DNA of 5,693 nt from Actinomycetes bacterium. Lineage in GTDB: Bacteria > Actinomycetota > CALGFH01. Within the stretch, counting starts at the first letter, position 1; the number at the start of each line of letters is the position of its first letter. Location of the stretch: contig JASLIH010000508.1 of assembly GCA_030152105.1 (NCBI GenBank), positions 1 to 5,693 on the forward strand, in the 5' to 3' direction. Positions 1 through 5,693 of the stretch are shown here, piece by piece. Below the pieces are notes generated by a model. It was given only the letters and a program-made list of their open reading frames with translations. It was not told where the DNA came from and did not search any database. Made by a program: the position numbers and the translations under genes.

Positions 1-906
1 GCTGACCAGGCCGCGCTCCTCCAGCACGGGCGGCCGCAGGGTGGCCATGATCCGCCGCAGCGACTGGACCTCCCCGGACAGCGCGGCCTGGGCGTCGGTG
101 AGCAGCCGCCGGCCCTCCTCCAGCTGGCCGCGCCGCAGCCGGAGCTGGCCCCGGTCCAGGGACAGCCCGAGCCGGGTCAGCCCCTGGATGGGCCCGTCGT
201 GCAGCTCGGCGGCCATGCCGCTGCGCTGGCGCTCGGCCACCGTCAGGATCTTGTTGACCAGCCGGCCGCGGTCCTCCTGAGCCCTGGCCTCGACGGCCCG
301 CTGCCGGGACCGGGCCCGCTCGACCCGCCAGAGCAGGACCAGGGACAGGAGCGTGGCCGCGGCCACCACGGCCAGCGACCCGGCCTTGGAGCGGCCCTGG
401 GCGGCGCTGGCCGCCCTGCTCGAGTCGGCCGCGGTGGTGCTCAGCGCGGCGGTCAGCCGTTCGAAGCCCGGGGCGACCTGGGCGCGGTCGACCCGGTTGG
501 CGGCCACCAGGTCGCCCGAGGCCAGCAGCTGGAGCTTGGTGTCGAGGGCGGCCTGCCAGTCGACGGCGGCGGCCCGGACCCGGGTCACGGCCGAGTCGCC
601 GGGGAGCAGGGCGGCCAGCTCGGCCAGGGCGGCGGTGAGCTCCTGGCGGACGGCGGCGGCGCGCCGGGCCGCGGCGTCGTCCGGGGCCCCGCTCGAGGTG
701 GTCCTCGAGTCGAGCGCCGCCTGCTCGTACGCGCGCGCCTCGAGCAGGAACGACAGCCGCTCGGCCCGCTCAAGCCGCGCGACCTCGCCCCCGACCCGGG
801 TGGCGCCGGTGAAGGAGGCCATCGCGATGACCACCAGCGCGGCGGCAAGCGTCCACAGGGGCGGCCCCTTGGCCCGCCCCCGCCGCCTCGTCCCCGCTCG
901 GGTCAC
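1..906 (-). CDS. Membrane sensor histidine kinase, HisKA_3 (NarL-partner) type, C-terminus cut by window edge
   Basis: This is the N-terminal 302 residues of a two-component sensor kinase that would autophosphorylate on His and pass phosphate to a LuxR/NarL-type response regulator. Seen in the translation: a short basic N-terminus (RRRGR, residues 7-11), a membrane segment at about 17-34, an Ala-rich helical extracytoplasmic region at about 35-173 with no cysteine, a second membrane segment at about 175-193 ending LVLLW, a charged linker, then the dimerisation/phosphoacceptor motif AELHDGPIQGLTRLGLSLD with the phosphoacceptor His at residue 236, and LRRIMATLRPPVLEERGL near the edge. The HATPase domain must lie beyond base 1. 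The GTG at 904-906 is the only start codon in this frame between the first membrane segment and the upstream in-frame stop near 1060, and it has GGAGG 4 nt upstream. The ectodomain looks like a four-helix sensor of CHASE3 or 4HB type, but that is a guess from helix pattern. It is divergent from the symporter operon, which it may regulate (inference). Confidence 0.88.
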   Translation of the reverse strand, partial: MTRAGTRRRGRAKGPPLWTLAAALVVIAMASFTGATRVGGEVARLERAERLSFLLEARAYEQAALDSRTTSSGAPDDAAARRAAAVRQELTAALAELAALLPGDSAVTRVRAAAVDWQAALDTKLQLLASGDLVAANRVDRAQVAPGFERLTAALSTTAADSSRAASAAQGRSKAGSLAVVAAATLLSLVLLWRVERARSRQRAVEARAQEDRGRLVNKILTVAERQRSGMAAELHDGPIQGLTRLGLSLDRGQLRLRRGQLEEGRRLLTDAQAALSGEVQSLRRIMATLRPPVLEERGLVS

Positions 907-910
907 GCCG

Positions 911-915
911 CCTCC
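911..915 (-). promoter_or_regulatory. Ribosome binding site of the histidine kinase gene
   Basis: On the minus strand GGAGG stands 4 nt before the GTG start at 906. The spacing is slightly short, but no other start codon lies upstream in this frame, so the site supports the chosen start. Confidence 0.55.
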
Positions 916-1032
916 ATCGGCATCCGGCGCGCCGTCTTGAGCCGGGGCCCTGAAGACCGCACCTGGGCGCGGATCTACGCATACTTCGCGTGGTCGCCGG
1001 GTAGGGCGTTCAGCGCTCGTGCTGGTGCCGAT

Positions 1033-1051
1033 GCGCCCAACGGTGGGGCGC
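1033..1051. repeat. Short inverted repeat in leader of the symporter operon
   Basis: GCGCCC (1033-1038) and GGGCGC (1046-1051) are perfect reverse complements around the 7-nt spacer AACGGTG. The repeat ends 10 nt before the AGGAGG ribosome binding site of the DUF485 gene. It could be an mRNA hairpin in the 5' leader or half-sites of a protein operator. Six-bp GC-only repeats also arise by chance in DNA this GC-rich. Confidence 0.35.
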
Positions 1052-1061
1052 TCTCGAGTTT

Positions 1062-1067
1062 AGGAGG
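1062..1067 (+). promoter_or_regulatory. Ribosome binding site of the DUF485 gene
   Basis: AGGAGG is a near-perfect anti-Shine-Dalgarno match 4 nt before the ATG at 1072. It fixes the start of the DUF485 gene and argues against the much longer open frame that runs in from upstream. Confidence 0.8.
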
Positions 1068-1071
1068 GCAC

Positions 1072-1467
1072 ATGGCGAACTACCCTCGCGAGCCGTCGAG
1101 GTCGATGACCACCGGCCGCCTGACCAGGGAAGAGGCGGTGACAGCCACCGAAGTCGTCGGCAAGGACCCGGAGATGGTCGAGCTGGAGCGCCGCCACCGG
1201 CGCTTCGTCTGGCCGGCCACCGCCTTCTTCCTCGTCTACTACATGAGCCTCAACGTGCTCGCCGGCACCTCCCCTGGCCTGATGGGGACCAAGCTGTTCG
1301 GGCAGTTCACCTTCGGCTACCTGTTCGCCCTCTCCCAGTTCCTGATGGCCTTCGTGGTCGCCTGGGTGTACTCGCGCTGGGCCGCCACCCGGATCGACCC
1401 GCTGGCCACCGACCTGCGCGAGAAGCTCCTCAGGCAGCAGATCAAGGACAAGGAGGTGTCCGAGTGA
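1072..1467 (+). CDS. DUF485 family small inner-membrane protein, symporter partner
   Basis: This encodes a 131-residue protein of the DUF485 family (the family of E. coli YjcH), whose genes typically sit directly before an acetate/solute symporter gene. The molecular role is not established; an accessory role in symporter assembly or activity is assumed from linkage. The N-terminal ~40 residues are hydrophilic and charged, followed by the family's conserved RRHRRFVWPAT entry into membrane segment 1 (about 46-65, with FFLVYYMSLNVLAG), a short loop, membrane segment 2 (about 80-102, with FGYLFALSQFLMAFVVAWVY), and a basic/acidic C-terminal helix. Both termini are predicted cytoplasmic. The frame is open far upstream, but those residues are low-complexity shadow coding. 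The ATG at 1072 with its strong ribosome binding site is the start. A later ATG at 1105 (Met12) is possible but less well supported. The stop overlaps the symporter start by 4 bp, implying translational coupling. Confidence 0.92.
   Translation: MANYPREPSRSMTTGRLTREEAVTATEVVGKDPEMVELERRHRRFVWPATAFFLVYYMSLNVLAGTSPGLMGTKLFGQFTFGYLFALSQFLMAFVVAWVYSRWAATRIDPLATDLREKLLRQQIKDKEVSE
1451..1456 (+). promoter_or_regulatory. Ribosome binding site of the symporter gene
   Basis: AGGAGG lies inside the last codons of the DUF485 gene, 7 nt before the GTG at 1464. It supports the GTG start that overlaps the preceding TGA stop. Confidence 0.8.
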
Positions 1468-3095
1468 GCCACCAGACCCTCTCCCTGAGCCTGTTCGTGC
1501 TGTTCGTGATCCTCACCCTCGGCATCACCATCTGGGCGTCGCGCCAGACCAAGACCGCGGCCGACTTCTACTCCGCGGGGCGCCGCATCACCGGCTGGCA
1601 GAACGGCGTCGCCATCTCCGGTGACTACATGTCGGCGGCGAGCTTCCTCGGCATTGCCGGGCTGATCTCGCTGTTCGGCTACGACGGCTTCCTGTACTCG
1701 GTGGGCTGGCTGGTCGCCTACCTGACCGTGCTCATCCTGGTCGCCGAGCTGCTGCGCAACTCCGGCAAGTACACGATGGCCGACGTGCTCGCCTACCGGA
1801 TGCGGCAGCGCCCGGTGCGCTCGGCGGCCGCGCTGTCGACGGTCGGGGTCTCGATCGTCTACCTGATCGCCCAGATGGTGGGGGCCGGCGCCCTGGTCAA
1901 GCTCCTGCTGGGCCTGGAGGGGGACGCGGCGGCGATCCTGGCCATCGCCGGGGTCGGGGTGCTGATGATCGTGTACGTCACCTTCGGGGGGATGATCGGG
2001 ACCACCTGGGTGCAGATCGTCAAGGCGGTCCTGCTGATGGCCGGGACGTTACTGCTGTCGTTCCTGGTGCTGGCCAAGTTCGGCTTCTCGATGAACAAGA
2101 TGTTCGCCGACGCGGCCACGGCCAGCGGCAAGGGCGACGCCTTCCTGGCCCCGGGGCTGCGCTTCACCAGCACCATCGAGCTGGTCTCGCTCGGGCTGGC
2201 CCTGGTGCTGGGCACGGCCGGGCTGCCCCACATCCTGATCCGGTTCTACACCGTGCCCACCGCCCACGCGGCCCGCAAGAGCGTGATCTGGGCCATCGGC
2301 ATCATCGGCGGCTTCTACATCCTGACCACCTTCCTCGGCTTCGGGGCTGCCGCCCTGGTCGGCCACGAGGCCATCACCAAGGCCGACAAGGCAGGGAACA
2401 TGGCCGGGCCGCTGCTGGCCCAGGTGATCGGCGGGGGCGAGGGCAGCTTTGGAGGCGACCTGTTCCTGGCCTTCATCGCCGCCGTGGCCTTCGCGACCAT
2501 CCTGGCCGTGGTGGCCGGGCTGACGATCACCGCGTCCTCCAGCTTCGCCCACGACTTCTACGCCAACGTGATGCGCCGGGGCCAGGAGCGCGACGAGCAG
2601 GCCGAGGTCCGGGTGGCCCGGATCACCGCCCTGGTCATCGGGGCCATCGCGATCGTGCTGGCCTCCTTCGCCCGCGGGCAGAACGTCGCCTTCCTGGTCG
2701 GGCTGGCCTTCGCCGTGGCCGCCAGCGCCAACCTGCCGACGATCCTGTTCTCGCTCTACTGGAAGCGGTTCACCACCAGCGGAGCGGTCACCGGCATCCT
2801 GGTCGGGCTGTTCGGCTCGCTGCTGCTGGTGGTGATCGGGCCCAACGTCATGGGGCCCAAGGGCCTGATATTCAAGGGCTCCGAGCCGCTGTTCCCCCTG
2901 GAGAACCCGGGCATCGTCTCGATCCCGCTGGGGTTCGCGGCCGCCTGGCTCGGCACCATGCTGTCCAGGGAGCCGGCCTCGGAGGAGATGTTCGAGGAGC
3001 TGCGGGTCCGGTCCCTGACCGGCCTTGGCGCCGAGCAGGCCGAGGCGGCGCCGGCCGCCCCGGCCAGGTCGTCGGCTACTCGTCCGTCAGGCTGA
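1464..3095 (+). CDS. actP: ActP-like sodium:solute symporter (SSS family), probable acetate/monocarboxylate uptake
   Basis: This encodes a 543-residue integral membrane transporter close in length to E. coli ActP (about 549). SSS proteins couple Na+ (or H+) influx to uptake of small solutes; this branch carries acetate and related short carboxylates. Visible family marks: a first hydrophobic helix (about 6-25), the TKTAADFYSAGRRITG loop, the unwound TM1-type helix with GVAISGDYMSAASFLG (48-63), FGYDGFLYSVGWLVAYLTV (71-89), GKYTMADVLAYRMR (101-114), the GLPHILIRFYTVP motif (253-265), and the TM8-type helix FATILAVVAGLTITASSSFAHD (343-364), whose Ser/Thr cluster lies where the family's Na+ site is found. 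About 13 helices can be counted by eye. The C-terminus (505-543) is a polar, Ala/Pro-rich cytoplasmic tail. Translation starts at GTG within the upstream stop codon. A single rare TTA codon occurs at Leu196. Substrate could equally be propionate or pyruvate, as in the MctC group. Confidence 0.92.
   Translation: MSHQTLSLSLFVLFVILTLGITIWASRQTKTAADFYSAGRRITGWQNGVAISGDYMSAASFLGIAGLISLFGYDGFLYSVGWLVAYLTVLILVAELLRNSGKYTMADVLAYRMRQRPVRSAAALSTVGVSIVYLIAQMVGAGALVKLLLGLEGDAAAILAIAGVGVLMIVYVTFGGMIGTTWVQIVKAVLLMAGTLLLSFLVLAKFGFSMNKMFADAATASGKGDAFLAPGLRFTSTIELVSLGLALVLGTAGLPHILIRFYTVPTAHAARKSVIWAIGIIGGFYILTTFLGFGAAALVGHEAITKADKAGNMAGPLLAQVIGGGEGSFGGDLFLAFIAAVAFATILAVVAGLTITASSSFAHDFYANVMRRGQERDEQAEVRVARITALVIGAIAIVLASFARGQNVAFLVGLAFAVAASANLPTILFSLYWKRFTTSGAVTGILVGLFGSLLLVVIGPNVMGPKGLIFKGSEPLFPLENPGIVSIPLGFAAAWLGTMLSREPASEEMFEELRVRSLTGLGAEQAEAAPAAPARSSATRPSG
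3076..3095. other. Convergent 3' overlap of symporter and sulfatase-like genes
   Basis: The last 20 bp of the plus-strand symporter (TGA at 3093-3095) are also the last 20 bp of the minus-strand enzyme gene (TAG read from 3078-3076). There is no intergenic space for a conventional terminator, so each transcript probably runs into the other gene's 3' end. A near-palindrome, GTCA-GGC-TGAC, spans the symporter stop codon but has no T-tract. Confidence 0.85.
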
Positions 3096-5250
3096 CCGGC
3101 ACCAGGCGCGGCCCGCCGCCGCTCCGGTCGACCACATAGACCCGGAGCTGGCGGCGGCCGTCGCCGGGCTTCCACAGGGTGTCGGGGGTGATCACGGCGA
3201 ACTTGGCCGCCGGCTCGCCGGGACGTTCGGGGAACAGCTTGGACTCGCCGCCGATCTTGCCGTTGACCGCCACCAGGACGGTGCTGGCGGCCGGGGGCAG
3301 CGGCGAGGTGAGCTTGCCCGACACCAGCGCCGGGATCTCCCCCGACGTGGGCTTGATCTGCCCGTACTGCTTGAAGTCGTCAAGGGTGGCGGTGGCCTCC
3401 TGGTCGGGGTTGATCGCGCCGACCGCGGTGGGGTCGCGGTAGACGAGGTCGGCGAAGGCCCCGAAGCGGTACAGGCCGCGGACGCCATCGCTCGCCCTGA
3501 CCAGCGAGTCGGTCGTGCCCTTGAGCACCAGCGACCAGTTGGGCGGGCCCGGCCGGGTCTCGCGGTGCCCGGGGATGTCGTACCACCACTTGTCGGTGCG
3601 GGTGCGGGTGGGCTTGCCGGTCTGGGAGGCGCCGTCCATCGTCCACGGCACCGTGATGCCGGCCAGGTCGGCCACGGTCGGGAGAATGTCCACCTGCTCC
3701 CAGTTGCGGTCGTCGACCACGCCGTTGTCCTGGCCGGGGGCCTTGATGATCATCGGCACCCACATCAGGTCGGAGGCGTTGGTCTTGCCCAGGCTGCGGG
3801 GCTTCTCGCCAGGGACCCAGCCCTCGCCGTGGTCGGCCCCCATGACCACCAGCGACTTGTCCCACATGCCCTGGGCCTTGAGCTTGTCGATCACCTGGCC
3901 GACCAGCCCGTCGGTGTAGGCCAGCTGGAGCAGGTGCCGCTCGTGGGCCAGCTCGACGATCGGGGCCGGGGTCTGGTCGCTCTTGAAGGCCCGCCCGAAG
4001 GTCTTGTAGTTGTACTCGTTGCCCGAGGGCAGGTACCGCCAGGGCGCGTGCGGCAGCAGGATGTGCAGGAAGTTCATGGTCGGCCGGTTGCCCGGCTTGA
4101 GCCCGGCCAGGAAGTCGTTGAAGCGCGACGGCTGGTTGAGCCGCAGCTGGTTGAAGCGGAACTGCGGGTCCAGCGGCTTGCCGTCCTTGGGCGCGGACTC
4201 CTCGGCGGCCGTCTGGTCGATGAAGGTGCCCGGGTCGACGGCGGTGTCGTAGGGCGAGACGATCTCCTTGTAGACCCGGGCCGAGTCCCCGACCAGGGCC
4301 CGCAGCCCGACCCGGTCCAGGTTGCCGGCGGTCGAGTGGCACTCGCTGGGTGGGCAGAGCTGGCTGATGGTCTCGTAGGCGTTCAGGTCGTAGTACTTGC
4401 CGAACAGCGTGAGCATGTTGTCGGGGTACTCGGTGTAGGAGGGGGCCTTGACCTTGGCCGGGTAGCGGCCGGTCAGCATGGCCGGCATCGCCCAGGGGGT
4501 GAACCCGGACACCCCGGTGGCGTTGCGGTACCAGGTGGACTGGCCGGCCAGCTTGGCGAAGTTGGGGTAGACCCGCTTGTCGATCTGGCCCTTGGAGTCC
4601 AGCAGGGACTTGAGCGGGAACTCGTCGAAAAAGATCATCACCACCGGCGGCTGCTTGCCGGCGGCGGTGGCCGCCGGGGTCTGGCCGGTGGAGGCCTCGG
4701 TCCGCGCCGGCAGCACCAGCTTGGAGGTGGGTGACATGAGCAGGAAGACCAGGGCGAACACCAGCGGCGCGGGGGCCAGGTAGCGCAGCCACAGCCGCAG
4801 CCACGACGTCCTGGCGTACAGCGCGCCCGCGGCCACGCCGGCGACCAGGGCGATCGCCACCACCTGGGGGCCGCGCAGGTCGGTCAGCTTCTTGGCCACC
4901 TGGATGGCCAGCAGGCTGAACAGCCCGGCGACGGCGGCCAGGTGCACAAGGCGCCTGACCCTCTCCGAGACGATCCCCACCGCGACCTCGAAGCCCCAGA
5001 TGAACAGGGCCGGCAGCAGCGTCACCCCGAGGACCAGGGCCACGATGTCGAGCCGGTCGGCCCGGCGGAACAGGAAGAAGTCGGGGCTCTTGCCGGTGAC
5101 GTCGAGCAGCGGCTGGGCGATGGCGAAGCCGCTCAGCACGAACACCTCGACCAGCGCCCACAGGTGCAGGCGGTCGAGCCAGCGCCGGCGCTGGTCGTCA
5201 GTCTCCCCGGGCGCCGGTCCCGCCTTCGCCTCGTCGATGTCGCTGGTCAC
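3076..5250 (-). CDS. Five-TM membrane protein with extracytoplasmic alkaline phosphatase/sulfatase-superfamily domain (LtaS/MdoB-like layout)
   Basis: This encodes a 724-residue envelope enzyme. Five hydrophobic segments are visible (about 30-50, 68-92, 101-119, 129-147, 156-174), placing the C-terminal part outside the membrane, the topology of lipoteichoic acid synthase. A Thr/Ala/Pro linker (180-200) leads into the catalytic domain. Its metal and active-site motifs occur in family order: VVMIFFDEFPL with Asp209, GFTPWAMPAMLTGRYP with Thr251 at the nucleophile position, LPHAPWRYLPSG with His401, and VVMGADHGEGW with Asp473-His474. Sulfatases have Cys (converted to formylglycine) where Thr251 stands, so a phospho-transfer or phosphodiesterase reaction on an envelope lipid or glycan is more likely than sulfate hydrolysis. 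Cys299 and Cys304 are the only cysteines and may form a disulfide. A beta-rich domain of about 130 residues (590-724) follows the catalytic core and recurs in the upstream gene. The GTG start has GAGGGG 8 nt upstream. The substrate is unknown. Confidence 0.87.
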   Translation of the reverse strand: MTSDIDEAKAGPAPGETDDQRRRWLDRLHLWALVEVFVLSGFAIAQPLLDVTGKSPDFFLFRRADRLDIVALVLGVTLLPALFIWGFEVAVGIVSERVRRLVHLAAVAGLFSLLAIQVAKKLTDLRGPQVVAIALVAGVAAGALYARTSWLRLWLRYLAPAPLVFALVFLLMSPTSKLVLPARTEASTGQTPAATAAGKQPPVVMIFFDEFPLKSLLDSKGQIDKRVYPNFAKLAGQSTWYRNATGVSGFTPWAMPAMLTGRYPAKVKAPSYTEYPDNMLTLFGKYYDLNAYETISQLCPPSECHSTAGNLDRVGLRALVGDSARVYKEIVSPYDTAVDPGTFIDQTAAEESAPKDGKPLDPQFRFNQLRLNQPSRFNDFLAGLKPGNRPTMNFLHILLPHAPWRYLPSGNEYNYKTFGRAFKSDQTPAPIVELAHERHLLQLAYTDGLVGQVIDKLKAQGMWDKSLVVMGADHGEGWVPGEKPRSLGKTNASDLMWVPMIIKAPGQDNGVVDDRNWEQVDILPTVADLAGITVPWTMDGASQTGKPTRTRTDKWWYDIPGHRETRPGPPNWSLVLKGTTDSLVRASDGVRGLYRFGAFADLVYRDPTAVGAINPDQEATATLDDFKQYGQIKPTSGEIPALVSGKLTSPLPPAASTVLVAVNGKIGGESKLFPERPGEPAAKFAVITPDTLWKPGDGRRQLRVYVVDRSGGGPRLVPVSLTDE

Positions 5251-5258
5251 CAGCCGGT

Positions 5259-5264
5259 CCCCTC
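5259..5264 (-). promoter_or_regulatory. Ribosome binding site of the sulfatase-like gene
   Basis: On the minus strand GAGGGG lies 8 nt before the GTG at 5250 and overlaps the TGA stop of the preceding gene (TGAGGGGA). This arrangement supports the GTG start and suggests coupled translation of the two paralogues. Confidence 0.7.
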
Positions 5265-5693
5265 AGCTCACCGTGAGCGGCCGGAGTCGAACCTTGCCGC
5301 CCGAGTCGTCGATCACGAACAGCTCCAGCTTGTTGGCCCCCGCCTTGAACAGGGTGTCAAGGGCGACGGCGGAGAACTTGTCCGGCGGCCCCTTCGGCTG
5401 GCTGCCCTGGGCGTCGCGCTCCTCCCGGAACGTCTCCGACACCCCGGCGACCACCCCGTTGAGGGCCACCGCCACCGCCGGGCGCGACGCGACGCCCGGG
5501 GCCAGGCTGACCTGCCCGCTGACCTGGGCCGGGACCAGGCCGCTCTTCAGGTCGACCTTGCCGTACTCGGCCAGCTTCTCGACCTTGGCGCTGCCCGCGC
5601 TCGCCGCCTCGACCCCGACCTGGCTGGTGCGCTGGCCGACCAGGTCGCCGTGGGGGCCGAACTGGAACCAGCCCTTGTAGCCGTTGTCCGGCT
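5263..5693 (-). CDS. C-terminal part of a second sulfatase-like envelope protein, paralogue of the downstream gene, N-terminus beyond window edge
   Basis: The last 142 residues before the TGA (5263-5265) are visible; the gene continues past the right edge. The stretch starts around GYKGWFQFGPHGDLVG, which lines up with GVRGLYRFGAFADLVY in the downstream enzyme. Further pairs are LAEYGKVDLKSGLVPAQVSG with FKQYGQIKPTSGEIPALVSG, VALNGVVAG with VAVNGKIGG, DTLFKAGANKLELFVIDDSGG with DTLWKPGDGRRQLRVYVVDRSGG, and RLRPLTVS with RLVPVSLTDE. The two proteins therefore share the same C-terminal, probably extracytoplasmic beta-rich domain. By this homology the missing part is expected to be a five-TM region plus alkaline phosphatase-superfamily domain, but no catalytic motif lies in the window. 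The stop is 12 bp before the next gene's start, so the pair is almost certainly one operon that arose by tandem duplication. Confidence 0.8.
   Translation of the reverse strand, partial: PDNGYKGWFQFGPHGDLVGQRTSQVGVEAASAGSAKVEKLAEYGKVDLKSGLVPAQVSGQVSLAPGVASRPAVAVALNGVVAGVSETFREERDAQGSQPKGPPDKFSAVALDTLFKAGANKLELFVIDDSGGKVRLRPLTVS

Larger units (their letters stand above)
907..1071. promoter_or_regulatory. Divergent intergenic region between sensor kinase and symporter operon
   Basis: This 165-bp gap separates two divergently transcribed units, so it must carry, or lie close to, the promoters of both. It is somewhat less GC-rich around 972-990 (ATCTACGCATACTT), the most promoter-like stretch. 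I could not find a -35/-10 pair with convincing spacing: TTGAGC at 937-942 is more than 30 nt from any TA-rich hexamer. The region also contains the inverted repeat at 1033-1051 and the two ribosome binding sites. A shared operator for the adjacent two-component system is possible but is inferred from arrangement only. Confidence 0.5.

Noticed and set aside
353..940. Plus-strand 195-residue open frame
   Set aside because: It is Ala/Ser/Arg-rich without any domain pattern and lies antisense to the kinase coding region.
585..982. Minus-strand small open frames starting at 848 and 982
   Set aside because: They are out of frame with the kinase, Arg/Pro/Ser-rich, and explained by high GC content.
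937..985. Sigma-70-like promoter made of TTGAGC (937-942) and the CATACT/TACGCA elements near 976-985
   Set aside because: The spacing exceeds 30 nt, far outside the usual 16-19 nt, and no better-placed partner was found, so no specific promoter boxes are annotated.
199..1071. Long in-frame N-terminal extension of the DUF485 open frame (to a 422-residue protein)
   Set aside because: The added residues are low-complexity Gly/Arg/Pro/Gln-rich shadow coding antisense to the sensor kinase gene, whose frame gives clear HisKA_3 motifs. The true start at 1072 has a strong ribosome binding site.
1105..1467. Alternative DUF485 start at the ATG encoding Met12
   Set aside because: GAGG lies only a few nt upstream, a weaker and poorly spaced site than AGGAGG before the ATG at 1072.
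2049..2552. Minus-strand open frames of 71-167 residues inside the symporter gene
   Set aside because: They have shadow composition and lie opposite a well-supported SSS transporter with full-length family motifs.
3084..3100. Possible bidirectional terminator at the convergent junction (CCGTCA-GGC-TGACCGG)
   Set aside because: The stem is only about 6 bp with a bulge, overlaps both stop regions, and has no T-tract on either strand.
3025..4734. Plus-strand 569-residue open frame
   Set aside because: It is Gly/Val/Asp/Leu-rich without motifs and lies antisense to the enzyme gene, which has membrane segments and catalytic motifs in order. GC-rich antisense frames are often open by codon bias.
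3380..5161. Minus-strand 593-residue open frame
   Set aside because: It is a frame-shifted shadow of the enzyme gene, rich in Arg/Gly/Ala/Pro with no recognisable domain.
4892..5680. Plus-strand 262-residue open frame
   Set aside because: It is Ser/Thr/Arg-rich shadow sequence that spans two real minus-strand genes and their junction.

Overview
The window is very GC-rich, densely coding DNA with GTG starts and purine-rich ribosome binding sites. The proteins (a HisKA_3-type sensor kinase, a DUF485/ActP-like solute symporter pair, and large membrane proteins of the alkaline phosphatase/sulfatase superfamily) fit an actinobacterial (Actinomycetota) chromosome. I cannot name a genus. I see no RNA gene, insertion sequence, CRISPR array or phage marker.

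Layout from left to right. (1) Bases 1-906, minus strand: the N-terminal 302 residues of a membrane sensor histidine kinase that continues beyond the left edge. (2) Bases 907-1071: the only substantial intergenic gap, 165 bp between divergent genes, holding both ribosome binding sites and a small inverted repeat. (3) Bases 1072-3095, plus strand: a two-gene operon of a small DUF485 membrane protein and an ActP-like sodium:solute symporter, joined by a 4-bp GTGA stop/start overlap. (4) Bases 3076-5250, minus strand: a 724-residue protein with five membrane segments and an extracytoplasmic alkaline phosphatase/sulfatase-superfamily domain. Its 3' end overlaps the symporter gene by 20 bp. (5) Bases 5263-5693, minus strand: the C-terminal end of a second protein whose tail is clearly paralogous to that of gene 4. 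It lies 12 bp upstream in the same operon.

The left half reads as a carboxylate (probably acetate-like) uptake operon with a divergent two-component sensor that may control it. That link is inferred from position only. The right half is a tandem pair of envelope enzymes. The complete one has the residue layout of LtaS/MdoB-like phosphotransferases, with Thr where true sulfatases carry the formylglycine-forming Cys. It is more likely to act in transfer or hydrolysis of phospho-groups on envelope glycans or lipids than as a sulfatase. The most interesting parts are this Thr-type enzyme with its paralogous neighbour and the C-terminal domain they share.
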